NCBI GenBank assembly: GCA_030840885.1
Contig: JAVEDQ010000094.1
Span: 1 to 5,103 of the forward strand
DNA from: Frankiaceae bacterium
GTDB taxonomy: Bacteria > Actinomycetota > Actinomycetes > Frankiales > Frankiaceae
Length of the DNA stretch: 5,103 nt
Direction of reading: 5' to 3'
The position numbers and the translations under genes were made by a program. Below are positions 1-4,864 of this stretch, in pieces (within the stretch, counting starts at the first letter, position 1; each line of letters begins with the position of its first letter). The notes beneath the pieces were generated by a model. That model was not told where the DNA came from. It was given only the letters and a program-made list of their open reading frames with translations, and made no database searches.

Positions 1-812
1 TGCGTGGTGGGGACCGTGCGGCCCTCGTCGGGCATCTCGGCGCGGATGTGCACCGGGCGCTCGAGGAAACGTCGGGACAGCGCGACGATCGGCGCCGGCA
101 TGGTGGCCGAGAACAGCATCGTCTGCCGCGCGGCCGGGATGAGGGCGAGGATCGCCTCGATGTCGGGGAGGAAGCCGAGGTCCAGCATCTCGTCGGCCTC
201 GTCGAGCACGAGCACGCGGGCCGCGGAGAGGTCGAGGTGGCCCTGCCGGGCGAGGTCGAGCAGTCGGCCGGGAGTGCCGACGACGATGTCGATCCCCTTG
301 CGCAGCGCCTCGACCTGCGGCTCGTAGGCGCGGCCGCCGTAGATCGACAGCAGCGAGAGGCCGAGCTTGGCGCCGGCGCGGCGGAGGTCCTCGGTGACCT
401 GGACGCAGAGTTCGCGGGTCGGGACGACGACCAGCGCGCGGGGCGTGCGGCCGACGGCCTCGCCGGCGGCGGCGTCCGCAGCCAGCCGGTTCAGCAACGG
501 GATGCCGAAGGCGAGGGTCTTGCCGGTGCCGGTGCGCGCCTGGCCGATCACGTCGCTGCCGGACAGGGCGATCGGCAGCGTCATGGCCTGGATCGGGAAC
601 GGGCTCTTGATGCCGGCCTCGGCGAGCGCGTCGGTGATCTCGGAGCGGATGTCGAAGTCGGTGAAGGCCTGCGTGGGCGCCGCCGCGGCTTCTTCCTCGG
701 TGACGATGATCGTCGCGGCCGTGGTCTCGTCGAGCGCCACCTGCGGATCGGCGGCAACGTCCGGCTCGATCGGGGTGGCGAGTTCGTCGTTCAACTGGTT
801 CGTGGATGTCAA
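1..812 (-). CDS. DEAD-box ATP-dependent RNA helicase, N-terminal part (runs off left edge)
   Basis: ATP-dependent RNA unwinding enzyme of superfamily 2, expected to remodel structured RNA in the cytoplasm (mRNA decay, ribosome assembly or cold adaptation in related proteins). The 270 visible residues hold about 48 residues of acidic, Ala-rich leader and then most of RecA domain 1. Visible motifs are the Q motif (F50, then PFPIQ ending at Q75), Walker A ARTGTGKT with K98, PTREL, a GG pair, TPGR, DEAD at 204-207 and SAT at 235-237. The second RecA domain lies outside the window. No in-frame ATG or GTG is suitably placed near the N-terminus. TTG at 812-810 is preferred because AGGAG (819-823) sits 6 nt upstream, and an in-frame stop at 846-848 limits any extension. 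It is divergent from the ferritin-fold gene. The gene order matches M. tuberculosis Rv3211 (annotated rhlE), so it is probably that orthologue. The family call is secure, the subfamily less so. Confidence 0.95.
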   Translation of the reverse strand, partial: MTSTNQLNDELATPIEPDVAADPQVALDETTAATIIVTEEEAAAAPTQAFTDFDIRSEITDALAEAGIKSPFPIQAMTLPIALSGSDVIGQARTGTGKTLAFGIPLLNRLAADAAAGEAVGRTPRALVVVPTRELCVQVTEDLRRAGAKLGLSLLSIYGGRAYEPQVEALRKGIDIVVGTPGRLLDLARQGHLDLSAARVLVLDEADEMLDLGFLPDIEAILALIPAARQTMLFSATMPAPIVALSRRFLERPVHIRAEMPDEGRTVPTT

Positions 813-818
813 GTTGTA

Positions 819-823
819 CTCCT
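819..823 (-). promoter_or_regulatory. Shine-Dalgarno AGGAG fixing a TTG start for the helicase
   Basis: On the minus strand AGGAG is followed by a 6-nt spacer and then TTG at 812-810. This is the only well-spaced ribosome binding site ahead of the conserved helicase sequence, so it decides the rare start codon. Confidence 0.7.
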
Positions 824-964
824 GGCTGAGATGAGCGACTGCTCTTCAGCCGCTCGCACGTCATCCCCCGGCGCATCTCGACGCGGTGCGGAGATACACA
901 AACAACGGGGGAAGGGCGGGACAAAAACCGCTCCTGGGATCCGATGCTATCTCCTATCGGCCCG

Positions 965-970
965 TACAGT
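965..970 (+). promoter_or_regulatory. Candidate -10 element TACAGT for a leaderless ferritin-fold mRNA
   Basis: TACAGT fits the actinobacterial TANNNT -10 pattern and ends 6 nt before GTG at 977. Transcription could therefore begin at or next to the start codon, giving a leaderless mRNA, which is common in actinobacteria. This would explain why no Shine-Dalgarno precedes GTG 977. No recognisable -35 is present at the expected distance, so support is modest. Confidence 0.35.
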
Positions 971-976
971 TCCCGC

Positions 977-1702
977 GTGAGCAGCGTGGCCGACACCCCG
1001 AAAGGCTCGCTGGCGTCGTCGTCGGAGGCCGAACTGGTCGGCGGGGCACCGTCGCCGGGCGCCGAGCTCGAGGGCGTCATCGATGTCCTCAGCGCTCTGG
1101 CCTGCGGCGAGATGTCCGCTTTCGAGCGGATGGCCGCCGACTCCCGGATGGCGCCGACGTTGGCGGACAAGGCGGCGCTCGCCGGTATGGCAGCCGCAGA
1201 ATTCGACCATTTCCGCTCGTTGTGCGCCCGGCTCCGTGAGCTCGGCATCGACCCGGAGGAGTCGATGCAGCCCTTCGTCGAACCGCTCGACACCTTCCAC
1301 GACCTGACCGCCCCGAAGGACTGGCTGGAGGGCCTGGTCAAGGCCTACGTCGGTGACGGCATCGCACGCGACTTCTATCGCGAGGTCTCGGCGTACATGG
1401 ACGCGCGGTCGCGGGATCTGGTGCGCGAGGTGTTGGCCGACATGGGGCAGGCCGCCTTCGCGGTCGACCGGGTGCGCGCGGCCATCGATGCGAACCCGGC
1501 GATCGCCGGGCGGCTCGCGGGGTGGGCGCGCCGGCTCGTGGGGGAGGCCATGACGCAGGCGCAGCAGGTGGCGGTCGACCGGGAGGCCATCGTGCGGCTG
1601 CTCTCGACACAGGCCGCCGACCTCTCCGAGCTCGGTCGGCTGTTCGAGCGGATCATCGCCGCGCACGACGAGCGCATGCGCGCACTTGGTCTGAACAGCT
1701 GA
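977..1702 (+). CDS. Ferritin-like fold protein, MiaE-like (MiaE_2 family)
   Basis: An all-helical protein of about 241 residues, matching the actinobacterial ferritin-fold family related to tRNA-(ms2io6A) hydroxylase (MiaE_2-type domain). Family members are presumed non-haem di-iron or degenerate ferritin-fold proteins. Substrate and activity are not established, so MiaE function should not be assumed. Numbered from GTG 977, visible features are GEMSAFE (E45), EFDHF with an ExxH pair (E75, H78), LVKAYVGDGIARDFYREV around 120-137, and an Arg/Gln-rich helix WARRLVGEAMTQAQQV near 183-198. The C-terminus ends in RMRALGL. An in-frame ATG at 944 would add 11 residues. I prefer GTG 977 because the added residues look unlike coding sequence and a -10-like TACAGT lies just upstream, but both lie before the conserved domain. 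It converges on DUF3107, as Rv3210c does on its neighbours in M. tuberculosis. Confidence 0.85.
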   Translation: MSSVADTPKGSLASSSEAELVGGAPSPGAELEGVIDVLSALACGEMSAFERMAADSRMAPTLADKAALAGMAAAEFDHFRSLCARLRELGIDPEESMQPFVEPLDTFHDLTAPKDWLEGLVKAYVGDGIARDFYREVSAYMDARSRDLVREVLADMGQAAFAVDRVRAAIDANPAIAGRLAGWARRLVGEAMTQAQQVAVDREAIVRLLSTQAADLSELGRLFERIIAAHDERMRALGLNS

Positions 1703-1774
1703 GCGTCTCAACAGCCGACGCCGTCGCCCTGCTCCTTGCGGAGCGGGACGACGGCGTCATGGTGCTGAACGCTC
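1701..1774. terminator. Large nested inverted repeat, likely bidirectional terminator
   Basis: The core is a 10-bp perfect stem, GACGCCGTCG (1717-1726) with CGACGGCGTC (1749-1758). It continues inward through CCTGCTCC / GGAGCGG pairing (one mismatch, one G-T wobble) to a TTGC loop at 1736-1739. Outside the core, CAGC (1712-1715) can pair with GCTG (1764-1767), and GAGCGT (1701-1706) with ACGCTC (1769-1774). It fills the gap between the convergent ferritin-fold and DUF3107 genes. No T-tract follows on either strand, which is usual for actinobacterial intrinsic terminators. Confidence 0.8.
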
Positions 1775-1783
1775 GGGCCCTAC

Positions 1784-2011
1784 CTACATGGCGCCGAAGC
1801 CCACGCGGCGCTGCTCGGGCTCGGCGACCTCGATGTAGGCCAGCTTGCTGACGGGGATGAGGACCTTGCGGCCCTTCTCGTCCTGCAGCGACAGCAGGCC
1901 CATCTCGGAGCGGATCGCCGCCGCGACGGCCTCCTCGATCTCCTGCGGGGACTGTGCGCTCTCCAGGACCAGTTCGCGGGTCGCGTACTGCACCCCGATC
2001 TTGACCTCCAC
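1784..2011 (-). CDS. DUF3107 family protein (TB9.4 / Rv3208A-like)
   Basis: A 75-residue protein of the actinobacterial DUF3107 family, whose molecular function is unknown to me. It begins MEVKIGVQYATRELVLES and has an acidic helix (SPQEIEEAVAAAIRSE) in the middle. A beta-rich segment (GRKVLIPVSKLAYIEV) follows, and the tail is EPEQRRVGFGAM, which is typical of the family. There is no signal peptide or membrane segment. The start is GTG at 2011-2009, supported by a strong GGAGGT (2018-2023) with a 6-nt spacer. It lies 115 nt downstream of tetR on the same strand. A candidate promoter sits in that gap, so it may be transcribed alone as well as with tetR. The tetR-DUF3107 adjacency is the same as Rv3208-Rv3208A. 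Confidence 0.9.
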   Translation of the reverse strand: MEVKIGVQYATRELVLESAQSPQEIEEAVAAAIRSEMGLLSLQDEKGRKVLIPVSKLAYIEVAEPEQRRVGFGAM

Positions 2012-2017
2012 CAGGTG

Positions 2018-2023
2018 ACCTCC
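2018..2023 (-). promoter_or_regulatory. Strong Shine-Dalgarno GGAGGT for the DUF3107 GTG start
   Basis: GGAGGT on the minus strand is separated from GTG (2011-2009) by 6 nt. It is near consensus and suggests efficient translation of this small protein. Confidence 0.75.
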
Positions 2024-2052
2024 GCGCTCGCTGCTGTTCCGGCTCGTGCCGT

Positions 2053-2064
2053 GCTGGGCCCAGC
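2053..2064. repeat. Perfect 12-bp palindrome GCTGGGCCCAGC at the DUF3107 promoter
   Basis: The sequence is identical to its own reverse complement. It overlaps the candidate -10 (2062-2067) by three bases and would cover the transcription start. It could be an operator, or a chance palindrome in GC-rich DNA. Confidence 0.5.
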
Positions 2065-2067
2065 CTA
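2062..2067 (-). promoter_or_regulatory. Candidate -10 element TAGGCT for the DUF3107 gene
   Basis: TAGGCT on the minus strand matches the common actinobacterial TANNNT -10 and lies about 50 nt upstream of the DUF3107 GTG start. It would give a leader of roughly 40-45 nt containing the GGAGGT ribosome binding site. The -35 region is weak (TCCGAC, spacing about 15). A perfect 12-bp palindrome overlaps its downstream edge. Confidence 0.4.
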
Positions 2068-2079
2068 GAGCCGCCGGAC

Positions 2080-2101
2080 CGGGTCGGAGCGCGCCGACCC
2101 G
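2080..2101 (-). terminator. 8-bp hairpin downstream of tetR
   Basis: CGGGTCGG (2080-2087) pairs with CCGACCCG (2094-2101) around a 6-nt loop. It lies 26 nt beyond the tetR stop and just upstream of the candidate DUF3107 promoter. That position fits a terminator or partial terminator separating tetR from DUF3107. No T-tract follows. Confidence 0.45.
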
Positions 2102-2126
2102 CGATTTCGCGCTCAGCCGAGGGCGG

Positions 2127-2918
2127 TCACGCGGGCGGTTGCGGCTGCGGTTGCTGTTGCGGCTGCGCCGCGGGGACCGGCATCGCCGTGAACGGTCGGA
2201 TCGACGAGTCGCCGTGGCGCGGGGAGCCCGACAGCCCGCGCCAGGCCAGGTCGACCATCAGCTCGACGGCCCGCTCCTTGGTGATGCTCCGCGCCGGGGC
2301 GGGCGTCGCCGACGAGCCCGGGACGCCGCGGGAGCCGAGCCACCAGCGGGCAGCGATCTCCGCCAGCCCGGCGAGCCCCACCGAAAGGAGCTCGGCCTCC
2401 TCGCGGGGCACGCCGGTGTCGGCGGCGATGGTGGTCGCAATGGCCTCGACGCACTGCGAGAGGCTGCCCTCGACCCGCGTCCGCACCGCCGGCTCGCTGC
2501 GCAGGTCGGACTCGAACACCAGCTGGTAGGCGCCGTTGTCGTCATCGACGAAATCGAAGTAGGCCTGGATCGAGCGCCGGACCCGCAGCGCGTTGTCCGT
2601 CGTCGACCCCAGCGCCTGCCGGACCCGGTCGACGAGTTCGCCCGCCGACACGTCCAGCAACGCCAGGTACAGCTCGAGCTTGCTCGGGAAGTGCTGGTAG
2701 AGCACCGGTTTGCTGACCCCGGCGCGCTCAGCGATCTCGTCCATGGCGGCCGCGTGGTAGCCCTGCGCGACGAACACCTGGCGGGCGGCACCGAGCAGTT
2801 GGCGACGGCGGGCCGGGCGCGACAACCGGGTCGCGCGGCCGGAGGGCGCTACCCGCGAGGTCGCGCGCCCGGACGGCGTCACGCCGTCCGACGGGCCCGC
2901 GACCGAGTGCGCCGACAC
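2127..2918 (-). CDS. TetR/AcrR-family transcriptional regulator
   Basis: A DNA-binding regulator of 263 residues. The N-terminal TetR domain (about 37-85) includes RRRQLLGAARQVF and the helix-turn-helix MDEIAERAGVSKPVLYQHF (59-77). The all-helical remainder is the ligand and dimer domain, with GLAEIAARWWLGSRG near 195-210; the ligand is unknown. The HTH and its surroundings closely resemble M. tuberculosis Rv3208, and the next gene is DUF3107 as there. It is longer than that homologue at both ends. An arginine-rich leader of about 36 residues contains two tandem copies of V-x-PSGRAT, and the tail ends in a Pro/Gln repeat (AAQPQQQPQPQPPA). The start is GTG at 2918-2916, chosen for GGGAGGT just upstream (spacing 3-4 nt, rather short). 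Later starts (GTG 2882, TTG 2825) lack a ribosome binding site. A near-perfect palindrome lies within the first codons. Confidence 0.93.
   Translation of the reverse strand: MSAHSVAGPSDGVTPSGRATSRVAPSGRATRLSRPARRRQLLGAARQVFVAQGYHAAAMDEIAERAGVSKPVLYQHFPSKLELYLALLDVSAGELVDRVRQALGSTTDNALRVRRSIQAYFDFVDDDNGAYQLVFESDLRSEPAVRTRVEGSLSQCVEAIATTIAADTGVPREEAELLSVGLAGLAEIAARWWLGSRGVPGSSATPAPARSITKERAVELMVDLAWRGLSGSPRHGDSSIRPFTAMPVPAAQPQQQPQPQPPA
2823..2882 (-). repeat. Two tandem 30-nt repeats encoding V-x-PSGRAT
   Basis: Residues 13-22 (VTPSGRATSR) and 23-32 (VAPSGRATRL) of the TetR protein are a direct duplication. At DNA level the first 24 nt of each unit differ at only four positions. The repeat lies wholly in the extension before the TetR domain. 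Confidence 0.75.
2870..2890. repeat. Near-perfect palindrome in the 5' end of tetR (possible operator or mRNA hairpin)
   Basis: Arms CGGACGGCGT (2870-2879) and ACGCCGTCCG (2881-2890) are perfect inverted repeats around a single central base. The site begins 28 bp inside the coding region from the preferred start. TetR proteins typically bind such short-spaced palindromes and often autoregulate, so an operator is possible. A hairpin over the early codons is the alternative, although a 1-nt loop would require opening inner pairs. Confidence 0.5.
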
Positions 2919-3037
2919 CCAACCTCCCGAAATCGTCGCTTACGGGTGGCACCCCGCTCCGAAGTCAGCCAATCACAGCCGCTGCTCCAGCCCGGGGAGG
3001 TCATGCCCCCCGAACGCCGTCCCATGAGTAAGACCGC
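2919..3037. other. Spacer between the acidic-protein gene and tetR
   Basis: This 119-bp gap holds the GGGAGGT ribosome binding site of tetR (2922-2928) and a small palindrome, GGGTG (2944-2948) / CACCC (2950-2954), around one central base. It also holds the hairpin at 2993-3012. A tetR promoter is expected here, but no clear -35/-10 pair is visible. Confidence 0.5.
2993..3012 (-). terminator. GC-rich hairpin downstream of the acidic-protein gene
   Basis: CGGGG-A-GG (2993-3000) pairs with CCCCCCG (3006-3012) around a TCATG loop, giving seven pairs with one bulged base. It lies 25 nt beyond the stop of the acidic-protein gene, a reasonable place for a terminator before tetR. No T-tract is present. 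Confidence 0.4.
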
Positions 3038-3232
3038 TCAGCGGTATTCCTCTGGGTCCAGCTCGACGACGCGGCCCTGCTCGGAGGCGTCGAAGTCGTC
3101 CACTTCGTTCGACGAGCTCGCCAGAACGCCCTCGTCGCCCTCGGGAGTGTCGGGGGCCTGCTCCTGCGCCTGCTCCTGCACGTCGGCCTCGTTCGCCTGC
3201 TCGAGCACCGACGGATCGACCGGCTCGGTCAC
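3038..3232 (-). CDS. Small, strongly acidic hypothetical protein (64 aa)
   Basis: No function recognised. The protein has 20 Asp/Glu, 2 Arg and no Lys or His in 64 residues, so it should be very acidic and probably disordered. The middle is Gln/Glu/Ala-rich, with the tandem repeat QEQAQEQA (19-26), and the end is RVVELDPEEYR. I recall similar short acidic actinobacterial proteins ending in an acidic-YR motif, but cannot name the family. No signal peptide or membrane segment is present. The start is GTG at 3232-3230, with AGGA (3239-3242) 6 nt upstream. Only 2 nt separate it from the stop of the DUF6158-type gene (TGA-CC-GTG), so translational coupling is likely. Tight coupling and strand-consistent coding bias support a real gene despite its size. 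Confidence 0.75.
   Translation of the reverse strand: MTEPVDPSVLEQANEADVQEQAQEQAPDTPEGDEGVLASSSNEVDDFDASEQGRVVELDPEEYR
3156..3179 (-). repeat. Perfect tandem 12-bp repeat encoding QEQA x2
   Basis: GCCTGCTCCTGC occurs twice head to tail on the plus strand, inside the acidic-protein gene. A partial third copy (GCCTGCTC) lies at 3195-3202. The repeat unit is four codons and keeps the frame. Confidence 0.8.
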
Positions 3233-3234
3233 GG

Positions 3235-3480
3235 TCAGTCCTGGCCGGCCGCGGCCCGGCTGCCCGCGCGGGTGCGCAGCGGGTCCGGTGCCGACCGATC
3301 GGGGAAACGGCGAAGGTACTCGGCCTCGAGGGCGAGCATCCGGCCGGTATGTGCCTCCAGGGCGTCCTCGCTGCCGGCGAGGAAGGTCTCGTGACGGGTC
3401 GCGTGCAGGTGCGAGACCTCGCGGGCGAGGTCGTCGTCACTCAACCGCGTGGGGTCGATGCCTTCTGGGTGGTGCGCCAT
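3235..3480 (-). CDS. DUF6158-type small protein (81 aa)
   Basis: A short hydrophilic, mostly helical protein with the pattern I associate with actinobacterial DUF6158: GIDPTRLSDDDLAREVSHLHATRHETFLAGSEDALEAH, then ALEAEYLRRFPDR and a basic Ala/Arg-rich tail. Its function is unknown. It is His- and Asp/Glu-rich, with no membrane segment or signal peptide. The start is ATG at 3480-3478. A purine-rich GGGGGTAGG (3489-3497) lies 8 nt upstream and can act as the ribosome binding site. The stop is 2 nt from the next start, forming a two-gene operon with the acidic protein. The RsbW-like gene lies 59 nt upstream on the same strand with a hairpin between them. The family name is from memory of the motif pattern and is less certain than the gene call. 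Confidence 0.8.
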   Translation of the reverse strand: MAHHPEGIDPTRLSDDDLAREVSHLHATRHETFLAGSEDALEAHTGRMLALEAEYLRRFPDRSAPDPLRTRAGSRAAAGQD

Positions 3481-3517
3481 GAGGCGGACCTACCCCCGGC
3501 TCGCTACGTCACGCGAC

Positions 3518-3539
3518 CGGTCGGCCGAGACGGCCACCG
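3518..3539 (-). terminator. Hairpin directly after the RsbW-like gene
   Basis: CGGT (3518-3521) and GGCC (3523-3526) pair with GGCC (3532-3535) and ACCG (3536-3539). The stem has eight pairs with one bulged C (3522) around a GAGAC loop. It abuts the stop codon of the RsbW-like gene (3542-3540), suggesting termination or attenuation before the DUF6158-type gene. Confidence 0.5.
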
Positions 3540-3941
3540 TCACGCGTGGGTGTCCATCTCAGCCCACAGCGTTGTGCCCGTGGCCAGCTCGTCGATGCCC
3601 CACTCGTGCGCCAGTGACGCGACGATGCGCAGGCCCTGCCGCTCGTCCTCCCGCCCGTTCGATGGCGTTGCCGTGACCACTCTGGGCTCGCCCGGTGCAG
3701 TGCAGTCGCAGATCTCGACGCGGACCCCATGCTGCGTGGGCACGATGCCGACTTCGAGCGTGTCGTCAGCGTGGTGCGCATGCCCCATGGCGCTGGACAG
3801 CAGCTCGTCGGTGACCTGCAGGACGTTGTCCGCCTCAGCGTCACACCCGTAGCGGTGGCAGGCCAGGCGCACGAACTGCCGCACGATCGTCGCCTGGTCG
3901 GACTCGGCCGGGATGCGGATCCGGCTCGTCTCGAGGATCAT
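3540..3941 (-). CDS. RsbW-like ATP-binding protein (anti-sigma factor kinase-type HATPase domain)
   Basis: A 133-residue single-domain protein resembling the HATPase_c_2 proteins of actinobacteria, relatives of the anti-sigma factors RsbW and SpoIIAB that sequester sigma factors and phosphorylate an anti-anti-sigma partner. Visible are the N-box-like helix VLQVTDELLSSAMGHA (40-55), the G1-like segment VEICDCTAPGEP (75-86), the GLRIVASLAHEWGI segment (103-116) and the closing GTTLWAEM (122-129). The usual N-box asparagine (ELxxNA) is serine 50, while E46 is kept, so ATP/Mg binding may be altered. The start is ATG at 3941-3939 with AGGAGG about 10 nt upstream. An in-frame TTG three codons earlier is too close to that site. 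An in-frame ATG at 4124 would add 61 residues unlike the family and is rejected. No sigma factor or antagonist gene is adjacent, so it looks like an orphan. Confidence 0.87.
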   Translation of the reverse strand: MILETSRIRIPAESDQATIVRQFVRLACHRYGCDAEADNVLQVTDELLSSAMGHAHHADDTLEVGIVPTQHGVRVEICDCTAPGEPRVVTATPSNGREDERQGLRIVASLAHEWGIDELATGTTLWAEMDTHA

Positions 3942-4153
3942 GCTCGTCAACCCTCCTGGTCCGCGGCGCTCGAGGAGATCGCGAACCAGCCGCCATCGTC
4001 GGCCTTCGCCGCAGCGGCGTCCAGCCGGTGCCGTCCGCTCGTCCGCATTCGTCCCGAAGGTCGGGTCGACGGGTCGGCTGCTAACCGGCTCCACGTTGCG
4101 TGGGTCACGTTCCGGGCCAGGCATGGGCCGGGCAGCTGGGGAACAGGTAGCTC
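3942..4153. other. Divergent intergenic region between RsbW-like and HAD genes
   Basis: This 212-bp spacer carries the AGGAGG ribosome binding site of the RsbW-like gene (minus strand, just above 3950) and a weak AGGT (4146-4149) before the HAD ATG. It should contain two divergent promoters. I see TTGCGT (4096-4101) as a possible plus-strand -35, but no good -10 follows. No sigma-B-like promoter pair is evident on the minus strand. Confidence 0.5.
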
Positions 4154-4864
4154 ATGAGTTCCTCCGGCGCCGCCGACTCCCGACGTCCCACGGTCCTGTT
4201 CGACGTCGACGGCACCCTCGTCGACACCAACTACTTCCAGGCCGTCGCCTGGTTCCGTGCCTTCAAGCAGAACGGGCACCAGGTCGCGATGGTCGACGTC
4301 CACCGCCGCATCGGGCTCGGTTCGGGTCAGCTCATCGACGAACTGGCGCCCGACCGCGACACCTCCCGCGACGACGTGCTGCAGGCGGCGCACGCCGAGT
4401 ACTACTCGGGCTTCTACGGCCTCATGACCGCCACCGCCGGCGCGCAGGACCTGCTGCGGGCCATCCGCGACCGAGGTGCGGAGGTCGTGCTCGCCACCAG
4501 CGCGAGCGCCGACGAGCTGGCCGCGCTGCGGAACGCCCTCGACATCGAGGACGCGCTGGCTACGGTGACCTCGTCCGCCGACGTCGAGAACGCCAAGCCC
4601 GAGCCCGACATCCTGCAGGCCGCGCTGGAGCAGACCGCCACCGACCCGGAGCACGCGATCATGGTCGGGGACACGGTGTGGGACGTGCAGGCCGCCGGGA
4701 AGGCCGGGCTGTCCTGCATCGCCCTGCTGACCGGTGGCATCAGCCGCCAGGCGCTGGAAGAGGCCGGAGCCGTCGCGGTCTACGAGGACGCCCGCGACCT
4801 GCTCGCCAATCTGGACGACTCGCCGATCGGACCGCTCGTGCGCGAGGCGCCGAACAAGGACTGA
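4154..4864 (+). CDS. HAD-superfamily hydrolase, phosphoglycolate phosphatase/beta-phosphoglucomutase-like
   Basis: A 236-residue cytoplasmic phosphatase-type enzyme with a full set of HAD motifs. Motif I is FDVDGTLVDT with nucleophile D17 and general acid/base D19. Motif II is LATSAS (113-118), motif III is K148 in AKPEPD, and motif IV is MVGDTVWDV with D173 and D177. A helical cap of subclass I lies between motifs I and II (about 25-100). The length and AKPEPDI segment fit the HAD-IA group, which includes phosphoglycolate phosphatases and beta-phosphoglucomutases. The substrate cannot be read from the sequence. The start is ATG at 4154, close to the conserved core, with a weak AGGT upstream; no better start is seen. 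It is transcribed away from the RsbW-like gene and converges on the enoyl-CoA hydratase gene. Nothing in the sequence looks damaged. Confidence 0.93.
   Translation: MSSSGAADSRRPTVLFDVDGTLVDTNYFQAVAWFRAFKQNGHQVAMVDVHRRIGLGSGQLIDELAPDRDTSRDDVLQAAHAEYYSGFYGLMTATAGAQDLLRAIRDRGAEVVLATSASADELAALRNALDIEDALATVTSSADVENAKPEPDILQAALEQTATDPEHAIMVGDTVWDVQAAGKAGLSCIALLTGGISRQALEEAGAVAVYEDARDLLANLDDSPIGPLVREAPNKD

Larger units (their letters stand above)
813..976. other. Divergent intergenic region between helicase and ferritin-fold genes
   Basis: This 164-bp spacer must hold both divergent promoters. It is somewhat less GC-rich than the flanking genes around 895-930, with short A-rich runs (acaaacaac, acaaaaacc on the plus strand). 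A weak 5-bp inverted repeat, ATCTC (875-879) and GAGAT (891-895), is visible. I found no convincing -35/-10 pair for the helicase. Confidence 0.6.

Noticed and set aside
807..812. TTGACA on the minus strand resembling a -35 box
   Set aside because: It coincides with the TTG start codon and second codon of the helicase, with a ribosome binding site upstream. No -10 or gene start fits downstream.
48..980. A 310-codon open frame on the plus strand
   Set aside because: It is antisense to the DEAD-box helicase, whose motifs are unmistakable on the minus strand.
947..1711. A 254-codon open frame on the minus strand
   Set aside because: It is antisense to the ferritin-fold gene, and its His/Arg-rich translation resembles no family.
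2137..2170. GGTTGC/GGCTGC-like low-complexity DNA as a possible regulatory repeat
   Set aside because: It is explained by the Pro/Gln-rich tail codons at the C-terminus of the TetR protein.
3033..3045. ACCGC/GCGGT hairpin around the stop codon of the acidic gene
   Set aside because: It has only five pairs with a 3-nt loop and no T-tract. The stronger hairpin at 2993-3012 is the better terminator candidate.
2046..3482. A 478-codon open frame on the plus strand
   Set aside because: It is antisense to tetR, the acidic gene and the DUF6158-type gene. Its translation is Arg/Gly/Pro-rich low complexity, as expected from GC-rich shadow frames.
3942..4124. An in-frame ATG at 4124 that would lengthen the RsbW-like protein by 61 residues
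   Set aside because: The extra residues are Arg/Pro-rich and unlike the family. The conserved domain begins right after the ATG at 3941, which has AGGAGG upstream.
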